From Prostheceraeus crozeri (Eukaryota; Platyhelminthes; Polycladida; Euryleptidae): a DNA stretch of 64,000 nt. Below, piece by piece: positions 23,061 through 32,831 of this stretch (positions within the stretch are counted from its first letter, which is position 1; each line of letters opens with the position of its first letter). Both the position numbers and the translations under genes were made by a program. The notes under the pieces were generated by a model. The model worked only from the letters and a program-made list of their open reading frames with translations, did no database searches and was not told the origin of the DNA. The stretch spans positions 575,582 to 639,581 of the forward strand of contig CAJQUW010010458.1 of NCBI GenBank assembly GCA_907163375.1. Reading direction: 5' to 3'.

Positions 23061-23627
23061 ATGCCTATAATTTATAAACACAATCTTAAACATTTTGCTT
23101 CAAATCAAAAAATTGCTCATGAACCATCTATGAAATCTGTTTACCATTATGACAGTGTAGAAACAATCGGAACACAAAAGTTCCTAGGCACCGCAGGTGC
23201 CGTTCAAAAAGAAGGGGCTGGTATATTTTCTGGTATTGGTAGTATCGTTAACTTAATTAAAAGTAATAAAGATTTGATTTCATCTGCTGCAAAAGGAGCA
23301 GCTGCTATAGGTAGTACAGCTAGTGCAATATCAAATGCTGTTAAGTCTCAAAACGAATTAAAACAACTAGAAGCTATTCGTAAACTTAGGAATGATTCTG
23401 AAGAACTAAAAAATTTAAAAAAACTTTCAGAGGAAACAAAAAATAAAATTGCTAACATAGCTGTTGGGGAAACCTTGAGGAGCGGAGCTCCGTCTGATAG
23501 TAAACATAAGAAGAAATCAGGCGTAGCCATAAAACGTTCAATTGAAGAAATAAGAGGTAATGGTATTAATAGCAACATTCGGTCTAACCAGCAAAGCTGT
23601 AGCGGAGCTGGTCTAGCAAAATTCTAA
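23061..23627 (+). CDS. Small hydrophobic/basic virion-type protein (pVI-like candidate)
   Basis: The 188-residue open frame is intact. It has an N-terminal region (MPIIYKHNLKHFASNQKIAH), a glycine/alanine-rich hydrophobic segment at about 50-95 (GAGIFSGIGSIVNLIKSNKD, then AAKGAAAIGSTASAI), a charged helix, and a basic tail. A membrane-active segment plus basic tail, encoded just before the major capsid gene, resembles the internal minor capsid proteins of adenovirus-like elements. Three small GC-rich palindromes lie in its coding sequence (23187, 23479, 23587), with base composition unlike the rest. Assignment is by layout and pattern only. Confidence 0.45.
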   Translation: MPIIYKHNLKHFASNQKIAHEPSMKSVYHYDSVETIGTQKFLGTAGAVQKEGAGIFSGIGSIVNLIKSNKDLISSAAKGAAAIGSTASAISNAVKSQNELKQLEAIRKLRNDSEELKNLKKLSEETKNKIANIAVGETLRSGAPSDSKHKKKSGVAIKRSIEEIRGNGINSNIRSNQQSCSGAGLAKF

Positions 23628-23746
23628 AATTATGTTTTAGTAAAATTTGTTAGTAAAATTTTTTAGGTAAAATTCTAAAATTATATTTTAGTAAACATTT
23701 TTTCTGTCTGTGAGAAAAACAAAAAGTCAAATTATTTTTTATAAAA
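23628..23746 (+). promoter_or_regulatory. A/T-rich repeat upstream of the major capsid gene
   Basis: Short imperfect tandem repeats of TTAGTAAAATT and ATTCTAAAATTAT fill the gap, ending in TTTTTTATAAAAATG at the start codon. The same ending precedes other genes of the element, so a late-type promoter is plausible. Confidence 0.4.
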
Positions 23747-25081
23747 ATGTCTTCGCTTATCGAAAATAAATTTAGATTAGACGATCCTCCGTTCGTCAGT
23801 TATAATCAAAAAAAGAATGACTATATAAGAATTGCTATGAATCCCGGATCTTCCAGTAGAGTAAATACTGGAGGTGATTTAATTTTTGAAGTTGATAATC
23901 AACAAAGTTATTTATATCTACCTGATTCATTTTTACACTGTGAATATTCTTTATATAGTGATGCCAATTTTACAACACCATTACCAGATACCGATAATAT
24001 TGCATTAGAGAATAATTTCTTTCCAAAATTATTTACACAAATGCGTTTAGATGTTGCAACTCAAAATATAGAAACAATAAGTGATTCTCCAGGTGTAATT
24101 GATACAATGCTTAGGTTTGTAACAATTGGTGAAAATAATAAAAAGTATGAAATCGAAGGTTGGTTTCCTGATACTAATGATGGTATAATTGTTGATGATT
24201 TAACTCACGCTGGAACAGATGCAGCAGGAATTGCGAAAGATGTAGAGAATATTGCAAAACATTTAAATAAAACAAATAATGATGCATATAAAGAAAGACG
24301 TGAATTTAACAAGAAAAGTAAACAGACAGTAAATTGGTCATTGTCTCCATTATTCGGATATTTAGATTATGATAAAATATCATATCAATTAAAATTTAAA
24401 TTAATAATTCATCGTACAGCAAATAATGAATTAATCTTTTTTGGTAAGACTGGAAAAAAAGCATATTTAAAAATTGATAGACTTGAATGGTGGATTAAGC
24501 ATATTACTCCTAGTTTAGAGATTGAAACAGCTATTGCAAAAAGATTAAATACTAACAAACCAATTCCAGTAAATTTTCTAAAGCGCACTGCTAGTTCAGT
24601 AACTTTTTCCGAACAACGATTTAACTGGCATTTTACTAGAACTTCGAATACTCCAAGATATTTATTACTAACTTTTCAAAGAAATAATTCTCCAAGTTTT
24701 GATAAGAACAACAATCTTTTTCATATTAATACAATTCAAAGTTTACAAGTTTCATTAAATCAAACCCGTTATCCAATTGATCCATTAAGATTCGATGATA
24801 CCAATAATCAATTTATGGAAGGATATGATGCTTATAGAAATCTTTGTATAGAATTTGGAGTTGAACCACAATTAACTCCTGGAGATTGGAGACATTTATA
24901 TCCAATTTTCTGTTTCGATTTAAGTGCACAATCAGAAGATATTATTAAAAATGGTTGTGATGTAACAATTAATATTGAAAAAAAAGATTCCACAACTTCA
25001 TTGATGGCTTATGGTTTATTGCTAGAAGATGCAAAATATTCTATTGAAGCTCTTAATGGGAAGATGGCTAGAATAAATTAA
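23747..25081 (+). CDS. Polinton major capsid protein (double jelly roll)
   Basis: The 444-residue frame is complete and unbroken. It begins MSSLIENKFRLDDPPFVSYN, passes through an N-terminal jelly roll with LIFEVDNQQSYLYLPDSFLH and NNFFPKLFTQMRLDV, a helical linker rich in charged residues (about 155-195), and a second jelly roll with WWIKHITPSLEIETAIAKRL, FLKRTASSVTFSEQ and PRYLLLTFQRN. The C-terminal part has LCIEFGVEPQLTPGDWRHLY and IFCFDLSAQSEDI, both typical of Polinton major capsid proteins. The family forms trimeric capsomers of an icosahedral shell. The start lies in the context ATAAAAATG. It is the best preserved gene of the element. Confidence 0.92.
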   Translation: MSSLIENKFRLDDPPFVSYNQKKNDYIRIAMNPGSSSRVNTGGDLIFEVDNQQSYLYLPDSFLHCEYSLYSDANFTTPLPDTDNIALENNFFPKLFTQMRLDVATQNIETISDSPGVIDTMLRFVTIGENNKKYEIEGWFPDTNDGIIVDDLTHAGTDAAGIAKDVENIAKHLNKTNNDAYKERREFNKKSKQTVNWSLSPLFGYLDYDKISYQLKFKLIIHRTANNELIFFGKTGKKAYLKIDRLEWWIKHITPSLEIETAIAKRLNTNKPIPVNFLKRTASSVTFSEQRFNWHFTRTSNTPRYLLLTFQRNNSPSFDKNNNLFHINTIQSLQVSLNQTRYPIDPLRFDDTNNQFMEGYDAYRNLCIEFGVEPQLTPGDWRHLYPIFCFDLSAQSEDIIKNGCDVTINIEKKDSTTSLMAYGLLLEDAKYSIEALNGKMARIN

Positions 25082-25187
25082 TTTAATTTTTTTCATAACT
25101 AGAATAGATTAAAAAATTCTTAACTAAAAATTTTTCATAACTAGGATAGATTAAAAATTTTTCGTAACTAAAATTTTTTTATTAAAA
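25082..25187 (+). promoter_or_regulatory. Tandem A/T repeat before the membrane-protein gene
   Basis: Units containing TTTTTCATAACTAGAATAGA and variants are repeated about two and a half times, ending in TTTTTTTATTAAAAATG. It resembles the other start-proximal repeats of the element, and its unit differs in sequence from the one upstream of the fibre-like gene. Confidence 0.4.
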
Positions 25188-25670
25188 ATGTCGCAAGCGA
25201 AAAGTAATAATAATAAAACTGTTGAATTAAAATTACGTAATATTGTTGACAAAAATACCCCTAAAACTATTACTATTAATAAAAAAAAGTATTACATAAA
25301 TAAACCAATGATAGAGAATATTAAATTACAAGAAGAAAAGAATGGTGGAATTCTCCCATTAATTCCTCTAATAATAGGAGGCATAGCAGCAGCAGGAAGT
25401 GTTGCAGGTGGGACAGCTGGTATTGTCCAAGCAGTAAATAAAAATAAATCAGAGAAAGCAGCATTAGAAGAACAAAAACGTCATAATAGAGAGCTAGAGA
25501 AAGTTGCTAAGGGAGAAGGAGTTGTAGATAATTTTATTAGTAAATTAAAATTAGTTGATGAAGGAAAACGAGTTCTTAAAAATATTCTCCACAATGTTGA
25601 TGATTTAATTGAAATTAAAGAAACTAAAGATGGTTCTGGAATATATCTAAGTCCTAGTATGATTCGGTAA
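25188..25670 (+). CDS. Polinton protein with glycine-rich membrane segment
   Basis: The 160-residue open frame is intact. A polar N-terminal part (to about residue 50) is followed by a hydrophobic Gly/Ala/Ile segment (GGILPLIPLIIGGIAAAGSV, about 53-80), then a charged helix with EQKRHNRELEKVAKGEG and a C-terminal region. Small proteins of this pattern lie beside capsid genes in Polintons and related viruses and are compared with adenovirus core/cement peptides. Function is not known here. It is followed at once by a small GC palindrome (25678-25691) and the integrase. Confidence 0.5.
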   Translation: MSQAKSNNNKTVELKLRNIVDKNTPKTITINKKKYYINKPMIENIKLQEEKNGGILPLIPLIIGGIAAAGSVAGGTAGIVQAVNKNKSEKAALEEQKRHNRELEKVAKGEGVVDNFISKLKLVDEGKRVLKNILHNVDDLIEIKETKDGSGIYLSPSMIR

Positions 25671-25741
25671 TAACATCAGGACCTTTGGTCCATAAGGTAA
25701 AACTTTTATTTTATCTTTTAAAATTTTTTTCTGATAAGAAG

Positions 25742-26737
25742 ATGATTCAAGAATTAGATAGTATTCAAAATCCTACATTTAGAGAAAAAATTGAAAGAAT
25801 GCTTGTTAAGAAAGCTTTACAAGCTAAAATATTGCTCGGTCAGGGTATTGATTCGTCAGCAAATGAAACGACAGCAAAGCTGTCTGAAAGCAACGCTCGA
25901 ACCTACGCGTCTGAAATGTCGAATGACCTAGATCGGCATAGTGAAACTTATGCCTCCGAAATTCATAAAGAATACAGAAGGCCTAAATATTTATTGAAAG
26001 TAAAAGTATTTAATAAAGATGATATTTGGAGTGCAGATCTTATTCATATGCCGAATGAAAGGGACTACAAATACGCATTGACCGTTATAGATTTATATAC
26101 ACGATACGCTTGGGTAAAGCCTTTAAAAAACAAAAGTGGTCTATCAGTTAAATAAGCGTTTGAAGAAATCTTTAAAGAAAGTAATAGAAAGCCAAAAAAA
26201 TTGTTTGTTGACAAAGGATCGGAATTTTACAATCGAATTGTTCAGCCACTATTTGAAACTGTGTATTCCACAGAAAATGCAGGAAAGGCTGTAGTAATAG
26301 AAAGATTCAATCGGACGTTGAAAAATAAAATTTTCAAAAAATTTACTCAGCAAGGAAATCAGAAATGGTTGAAGATATTACCAGGAGTTGTAGAAGAGTA
26401 TAATAATAAAGTTCATTCAGGTATTGAAGAAACCCCAAAGAATGCTTCTGACGACCCTGATTTAATACGAAAGAAAATATTCGAAAATAATTATTCAAAT
26501 GAGAGTAATCCGAATTTGCAGAAACTTAAGCCGAAATTTAAAATTGGAGATAGAGTTAGAATATTTAAGTACAAGAATAAATTTGAAAAAGGCTTCGTCG
26601 GATACTGGACTAAAGAAATATTTGAAGTTTGTAAAATAAATCAAACTTATCCGATTACTTACGAAATCAAAGATTTAGATAATGAAGATATCAGAGGCCG
26701 TTTTTATCAAAATGAATTACAACGAACTGATTTTTAA
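25742..26737 (+). pseudogene. Polinton integrase (retroviral-type DDE), one stop codon
   Basis: The family inserts the element and generates the 6-bp duplication. The product has an N-terminal helical region, then the catalytic core: first aspartate in WSADLIHMP, second in LFVDKGSEFYN, and glutamate in VIERFNRTLK, with spacing that suits the D,D-35,E class. The C-terminal part (LKPKFKIGDRVRIFKYKNKF) looks like the SH3-like DNA-binding domain. A single in-frame TAA at 26153-26155, just before the second aspartate, interrupts it. The ATG at 25742 is the first in frame; upstream codons lack ATG. The N-terminal zinc finger is not obvious. Confidence 0.88.
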
Positions 26738-26791
26738 TTATCATTATTATTATTATTGGAACTAACGTTTCCGGAATTAAATTCCCTTGTT

Positions 26792-26818
26792 AGGCGTAGC
26801 CATAGAACCTACGGTTCG
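26792..26818. repeat. Small palindromic repeat at the protease 3' end
   Basis: AGGCGTAGCCATAGAACCTA, continuing CGGTTCG, is a diverged relative of the units at 18531 and 21243 with the same two-stem layout. Confidence 0.5.
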
Positions 26819-27231
26819 TTCAATTCTAACATAATATCTAGAAATGGTACTCCTTTTTGTAATTTCAATAAAACATAAAGACATAATTGACCACAATAAG
26901 TAGTTCCCGGTTTTTGAATTTGAAACGTATTATAAGTTCCATTTCCAAGTAATTCTTTGACTTCATTTGTAGGTGGAAGTCCATAAGAATCAAAATAGTA
27001 ATTATCTCCATTTTCATTTCTATGCCCCGCTGACCAATGTACTCCTTTTTCATCTGTTGTGTGAAGATTTGTTATGAAATTTACAGTTGGCTTATTTTTT
27101 AGAAATTGTAATTCGTCTCTCATTAGAACATGAAAATTCTTTATTCCTAATCGATTTGCAATTTTCTTTAGATCAAAATTTGTAGTCTTTTGCGTTCCAT
27201 ATAATTTTAAAAACTCATTTATGTTGTTCAT
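26809..27231 (-). CDS. Adenain-like cysteine protease of the Polinton
   Basis: The 140-residue open frame is intact. The catalytic histidine lies in GVHWSAG (about residue 60), the acid residue in YYFDSYGLPP, and the cysteine in TYCGQLCLYVLLKL (about 119), preceded by the conserved glutamine. This is the order of the C5/Ulp1-like proteases that mature capsid proteins in adenovirus and Polintons. It is the only plus-flank gene facing left, convergent with the integrase. A short palindrome with AGAACCTACGGTTC overlaps its 3' end (26792-26818). A shorter shadow frame lies at 26865-27053. Confidence 0.87.
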   Translation of the reverse strand: MNNINEFLKLYGTQKTTNFDLKKIANRLGIKNFHVLMRDELQFLKNKPTVNFITNLHTTDEKGVHWSAGHRNENGDNYYFDSYGLPPTNEVKELLGNGTYNTFQIQKPGTTYCGQLCLYVLLKLQKGVPFLDIMLELNEP

Positions 27232-27489
27232 TTTATAATAAAAAAATTTCTTAAGGGACGCTGGAGTAGGATTTGCTGGTTATATATTCCACGTCTTACA
27301 AATGTCTAAGTGGGTGTAGCAGCTGTTTGTTCTTTCATACATTGTTTCCTTTCAAATGTTTGAGTTGGAGGTCACAGCTCTTTACACTGAAATGCTTTTT
27401 ATTCATAAATGCAAGAAGCAGATGTTTTCTACAATTGAATGACAATTGTAAAAGTACCTAAATATTGTTAAGAATATGTCAATTCCTTC
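27232..27489. other. Non-coding gap between protease and right inverted repeat
   Basis: No gene is recognised. It contains the start-proximal A/T region of the protease (on the minus strand) and has no clear match to the left inverted repeat until about 27490. Confidence 0.4.
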
Positions 27490-27992
27490 AAATATTTTTA
27501 GACACATGATATATTTTAAAAACCTGAAAAACGTCTAAACTCATGAATTTAGTCATTTTTAAAAATACTAACTTTTATGATTTTCGGTGTCCTGGAACGG
27601 TCATAATTTTAGCGGTGAAAATTGTAATTCTCAAATTTTGAGATTCTTAACTTTTCTGATTTTACGGTGTCCTGGAACGGTCATGATTTAAGCGAGAAAA
27701 TTGTAATTCTCAAATTTGAGATTTTGAAAAATTTGAAAATTGGGTATTTTTAAAAACGCCCAAATTTATGAATTTAGGTCTTCATAACCTGAAAAATGAC
27801 CAAAATTCATGAATTTAGACCATTTAAAAAGTACCATTTTTTGAAAAATCGGTATCTTTAAAAACGACTAAATTCATGAATTTAGGTCTTAAAAACCTGA
27901 AAAAGGGTCTAAATTCATGAATTTATGTCGTTTTTAAAGATACTATTTTTTTGAATTTTATGGTGTCCTGGAACGGTCTTTTGCCCATTACT
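27490..27992. repeat. Polinton right terminal inverted repeat
   Basis: It mirrors the left repeat but carries two rather than three of the tandem units (GTGTCCTGGAACGGTCAT words at about 27588 and 27668), so unit number has changed since insertion or differs between ends. Palindromic TAAATTCATGAATTTA-type words occur between 27780 and 27930. It ends ...TGCCCATTACT at 27992, next to TTCTAC. Confidence 0.9.
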
Positions 27993-28008
27993 TTCTACAA
28001 GATTATCC

Positions 28009-28356
28009 TAATTTTCAATTTGCGTAAAAAATAGGTTCTGATAATGCTTGTTGTCTCATTAATATGCATAATGCCATCATTGAAATTGAAAATCGTTCTG
28101 ATACCGGAGGCTGTATATCGTTAAACTATGATTTTTCAAAAGCATTCGATAGTATTTGTCATAGAATTCTAGTCGAAAAGTTTTGCAATTCGAATTATCC
28201 ACGTGGCTTTGTAAAATGGCTTTTTTCCTATACCTAGGCGATCGACAGCAGTGTGTTAAGTTCGGCAACGCATTAAGTCATCCTATCAAAGTTACCAGTG
28301 TTGCGACGCAAGACTCTATGCTAGGTCCTTTTCTGTTTAAACTTTATTATAAGGAC
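28009..28356 (+). pseudogene. LINE reverse transcriptase, right half (part 1)
   Basis: Continues the domain cut at 9722. It includes the first-aspartate motif DFSKAFDS, then GFVKWLFSYLGDRQQCVKFG, and a region equivalent to GVPQGSxLGP that here reads SMLGPFLFKLYYKD. A stop lies near 28028. The sequence is cut at 28356 by an 823-bp transposon. Clade is CR1/jockey-like. Confidence 0.8.
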
Positions 28357-29179
28357 CATAGTAAATATATTAGGTAGAGTGGCAACTCCGCATTTATCAA
28401 ATCCCCAATGTGTATACACTTTCGATTTTATTAAATGAACTCAAAGGAGATACAGTCGGAATTGTTTCCAAATATGACATTTATGCAGTTTTGAAGAAAT
28501 TACAACGCAACTGACTGATCATGATGGCATAAAGCAGAAGGAAATGATACTATTTTACAGATCGTCCGCGTCATGACAGCCTTGGTTAGGTAATGCTTGT
28601 TAAATTAGCAACTCGATGACCTGCTATATCAAGGGTATTTTCTTATGCGTGATCATATCACAGACAACCTGCCAATTACAGAGCAAAATTACGATCAAAG
28701 ACAATGGTTTCAATTAGCTTTGAAAGATGTAAATGGGTCCACATCCCTATTTAGATTCAAGAAATGAAACATGAATTTAGTGAATCATAAAATCATGCCG
28801 GTGAAAATTGAATTAAAAACTTACATTTTAGCCAAGAAAGCACGAATAATATCGCAACCTTTTCATGAAGACTTCCATTGTAATGCGGATCATGAAATTT
28901 CCTTGATAATCAGCTTCATTTCCGCTTAGTTAAGATGCCTATTAGCAAATAAATATTCATTCCTTTTTATATCCAACTTGTTGCATACTACTTATATAGA
29001 GGCGTCATCTCGGTAGTATATAAATTGGCAAAATTTTGACTTTTTTCATAAGTGCTCAAATAACTTTTTCATGAAGGAACGTAATCTCCGCAAAAAACTG
29101 AATCCTTTCATATAAAAATTTTCACTGTATACAGATACTTTTTTGAGTCGACACTCTACCTATATATCCCTACTCTATG
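28357..29179. mobile_element. Short CATAG-ended element with 8-bp target duplication
   Basis: Related to the element at 4832-8217, with 8-bp duplications ATAAGGAC at 28349-28356 and 29180-29187. The right end reads ...CCCTACTCTATG. The left end lacks about 200 bp present in the relative, apparently deleted between short GTAGAGTG repeats. It has no transposase. At about 28928-28933 it shows CTTAGTTA joined directly to AGATGC, the unoccupied site of the Tc1-like insertion in the relative. Confidence 0.85.
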
Positions 29180-29187
29180 ATAAGGAC

Positions 29188-29345
29188 TCAAACCCTTTGC
29201 AAGCAAAACTATTAGGCCTATTTCTATGTACGCTGACGATATTTGTGAAGTTTGTCCTATTTCTACGAGTTAAATGACTGTTTGTGAATCCATTGAGCTA
29301 ATGCTGTCTGAGTTTAATCATATTCAGAAGAGGTATCTGTCTATC
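29188..29345 (+). pseudogene. LINE reverse transcriptase, right half (part 2)
   Basis: The domain resumes after the 823-bp element with SNPLQAK and, after a frame change, PISMYADDI, the YADD catalytic motif, followed by a helical stretch. It stops being recognisable near 29345. Confidence 0.7.
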
Positions 29346-29384
29346 TAAGGAGAATGACAGCTATTAAGTCAATACAAGACACCA

Positions 29385-29490
29385 ACACCGTTGATTCCCC
29401 AACCGCACTCGCCCGACCTAGGAATCGAATCGAATCGAAGGCTACGGTGGAGACGAGCTCGCACTTTCTTCACTAGGCCACGCTGACGGT
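29385..29490 (-). repeat. tRNA-derived SINE head
   Basis: On the minus strand an A box TGGCCTAGTGAAG (complement of about 29468-29480) is followed about 45 bases later by a B box GATTCGATTCC (complement of about 29421-29432), the two internal RNA polymerase III promoter elements. The B-box neighbourhood has an extra CGATT unit. Downstream (towards lower coordinates) no long body or poly(A) tail can be fixed. It is not a functional tRNA, because no cloverleaf closes. Confidence 0.6.
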
Positions 29491-32400
29491 TCAAAAGGAA
29501 TGCGAGTGAAGGCAGAAGTCATCTCCAAGTGATATCGACAGCTTATTGTCCTATTATAATTGACAGAATGCTACCAGCATTCATGTTGTAGCGAGACAGC
29601 ATATCAGCATGTCATGCGACTACGTCACAGTGTAGATTGAGAACAAAGGTCTGTCGTAGTCATAGAAATAAACTGTTTATCTGAAGTTCGCTAGAATGGA
29701 AATTGACTCAAGGTCGCGGCACATCCGGGGGAACTATGTTGGGGCCATGAAGAACCAATTAAAAGCTTCAATTTACTCATGTGACTGATTCTAACCCAAT
29801 GTTACAGACGTTGGCAGGTGCATCTAAGTGAAAATGCGTGCGATTTATGTGCCGTTATTGTGCATTGCATGAAGCTTTATTTCCATTTAGAGGTTTTATT
29901 GTTGTCAATTTCTATGGTCGTAGTTCATTGAACATCTAAAGAGAATTTCAAATGTCGTAACTTCAAAGGTCGGCAAGTTTAACCATTGTAATTCTTATGA
30001 CAAATTTTACATTCAAAGTTAAAGATGATATAACGCATAGTTTGGTGCAGATGATGTAACCCACCCTGACGATGAATTGCACTGATATCTACTTAAAATT
30101 CTCACTATATATTTCTCCGGCCAAAACACAATAGATATGTCAAAGTAGTAATGTTTTATAACATTAGAAAGAAGGCATAGTACTATGTCATCTGCATCAC
30201 GTCTTTTGGATCTCATTGATTAGAAAAATTGTTGCTTGTAGTAGCATGCCCACGGCATTGAAAATTTGCATTTGATAGCAGCTGTTTGGTGCAACCACAA
30301 TTGATCCATCATTCGAAGGGGAGCTGGAATCAAAGCAGAATTATTAGAATTAGAACAATTAGAATTAGCAAGAAATTTGTGGTATTTTGTATTCAATGAA
30401 GTAAAGTCAAGCAATCTATCATTACATTTGCTATCATAATCTGCTGCAATTAAGAGTCTTACAATTTGTATTTTGGAATGAAATAATAAGCATATTATGA
30501 TGTACGTAGCTATTAATTGTTATCATCTAATAAATAAAAGATGGAATACGTTCAGTCACCAATTTATATTACTTAAATGATTTGCACCATATACTTAATA
30601 GCTCAAGCTTTTGGTGTTGAATCAAAAAAACGTATGGACTATTATAGAGACATAACAGAAAGAGACAAATTTCTCTGCATGGGCAGCATGTACAAAATAT
30701 ACATGCATGTTTTGTATATTTACATGACTGATTTCATTTTCGTTACTTGATACTCATAAAATAAGCACTATTGCTCAGTAGCCAATGATTTCATTGAATC
30801 ATAAATGCATTTCAGCTATCATGCGACTTTGCATGTGCTTTGTTATGTAGTCCTAGATATTCCAAATGTCACAAAAAATTAACTATTTACAGATTGAAAA
30901 ATTATGCATTCCAGTATTAGTAGGTAATTAAATTAATACAAATACAATTCATGTTCATTTTAATCCATTCAGTAGTTTAGAATTTGGATATTTATATGGC
31001 AAGAATAAATATGATGAAGGCTTACTTTGTGCTGTTGAGATGGTCGTCAATTCAAGGTGGAACCCTTCGCTCATGGTCCTTCCGTTTAGTTGAAATAATA
31101 TTGTTATAGAAAACATAAAAGTTTTCCATGTAGGAAGTGGATACAGATCGCCATTTTGTTTCTTGAGCTCTATGAACAAGCAGTCAAACTGATAGTTCAT
31201 CTTTATCATTTGATAAGTAATCCTCATTTAGTTCTATTGATACCTTACTCTGGCAGTCACAAGCCACTTTCCATTATTCATGCCTTCGCTTGAATCAGTT
31301 GAAGTAAAGCGTGACTTTTCTATCGTCTAAGTACTGAGTCTGGACTTCTTTCAATTCCTTTCTTATTTGATCGTAGCCTTTTTCTACTGCTTTTCCTCAA
31401 TTTCAAAGTTAAACAGTTCATCATCAAAGTCCACTACTGCATAGTTGATGACCGTGCTTTTCGTCTCCTATTTCATAAAGAATAGACTATATTTGACCTA
31501 TCTTGTGGAATTCTTAGATTTCCATGATCATATACTTCCATTTGTATTTTTCCGCTCAATTCAAAATCAAGTATTTCTCCGCTGAAATCACTATGATATT
31601 TATCATAGAAATTAACAACACCATAGAAAGTCCCAGAATGGAAATTGCATGAAAATTATGGCACACTCCGGGGGAACTTAGTTGGGGCAAAAAGCAAATT
31701 CTGCGGACTGGCTTTCTTATTTTCTGGTTGGCATTTTCAATTATCAAGTCAATTTGTGATCCGGATTGTTGCCCCTAGTCCAAAGATCATGTACACAAAA
31801 GCAATAGTGAATTTACAAAATAGCGCAGTGACAGGATGACAGAGAAGGAAATCCTTTAAAACGTTCATAATTTGTATGGTATATATGTTTGTAACGTCCA
31901 TATGTTGTATGGTCATCATTTTGAAATATCGCTCCTATAATCAATCAAGAGCATAATCAAACACATACGCAACTGGTAATGTCGATTTACAGCGCATGCA
32001 TTGCTCCGGCTTGAAATCAGAGGCCGAGAAATCTAACAATATTCATTTTATTTTGAAAGATTCCCCTGTTCATTATATTTGAACAATTTTCAAAATTGCA
32101 TGCTTTCGAATATCAGCCTCCATAATATCATCACACTATGTCATATTAATCATTTAGTGATTAATTGAAAAGTTCCAACGACATTTCATTTATCTGATAG
32201 ATGACTGCTTTCGATGTTCATGAAGCTTTCGATGTGTTTATTCCAGAAGAGCGCTAGGTTTCTTGACCATTAGGAGGAGAAATTATCCAATAATTAGAAT
32301 TTTTATCTTTGAATTCTTGAAATGTTCTTGCAACCAGTACACCGACTACTTTCGATTATGACTCTGTGAATCAAATTTCAATTCGTATTCCTCTGTTGAA

Positions 32401-32831
32401 AAATTTGAAAATAGTTGTCAATGACTGGTACAAATAGACACAGTATATTAATCCATGCAATAGTAAGCTAATTCACATTAAGCAATGCCACCATCTCACT
32501 TAAAATTCTCTTCATGAAAATCCTGTAATTAGGTGTCAACAACTTCTACAACCAACTTGGCAAATAGTCTGACTATGATGTAATGTTTTAGATCGAATCT
32601 GATCTACAAACCATAGATTTTTCCATGTGCCATCATTGTACATAGGCAAGATATCAAACTTCCATTCTAGTGTATTATTATCCACTTCTATGATATTTAT
32701 GATATTGTTAAGTTTGTGTTTCATTGAAATATCTGAGTTTGTTATAAAAATGGATCTATAGAGCGCAACATAGATCTATGGTATTAGATCTCAGATTGGG
32801 CATAGGCATATTTCATATCTTCTCGTGGGTC
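29491..32831. other. Non-coding stretch with a dispersed repeat
   Basis: No gene is recognised; short frames such as 30955-31227 minus match nothing. Two plus-strand stretches, about 29692-29757 and 31633-31695, share AGAATGGAAATTG and GGCACA followed by CCGGGGGAACT and GTTGGGGC, so they are copies of one repeat of unknown type. Confidence 0.5.

Larger units (their letters stand above)
9723..27992. mobile_element. Polinton/Maverick element, full length, inactive copy
   Basis: The 18,270-bp element is bounded by inverted repeats beginning AGTAATGGGCAAAAGACC and flanked by the 6-bp duplication TTCTAC (9717-9722, 27993-27998). AG...CT ends and a 6-bp duplication are hallmarks of Polintons. It carries the diagnostic gene set: protein-primed DNA polymerase B, retroviral-type integrase, packaging ATPase, adenain-like protease, and major and minor capsid genes. 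Rightward genes are minor capsid, ATPase, fibre-like, hydrophobic protein, major capsid, membrane protein and integrase; leftward genes are polB, clamp-like and protease. Several genes are broken and two transposons sit in polB. It is a virus-like element integrated in the germline, inserted into a LINE. Confidence 0.97.
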
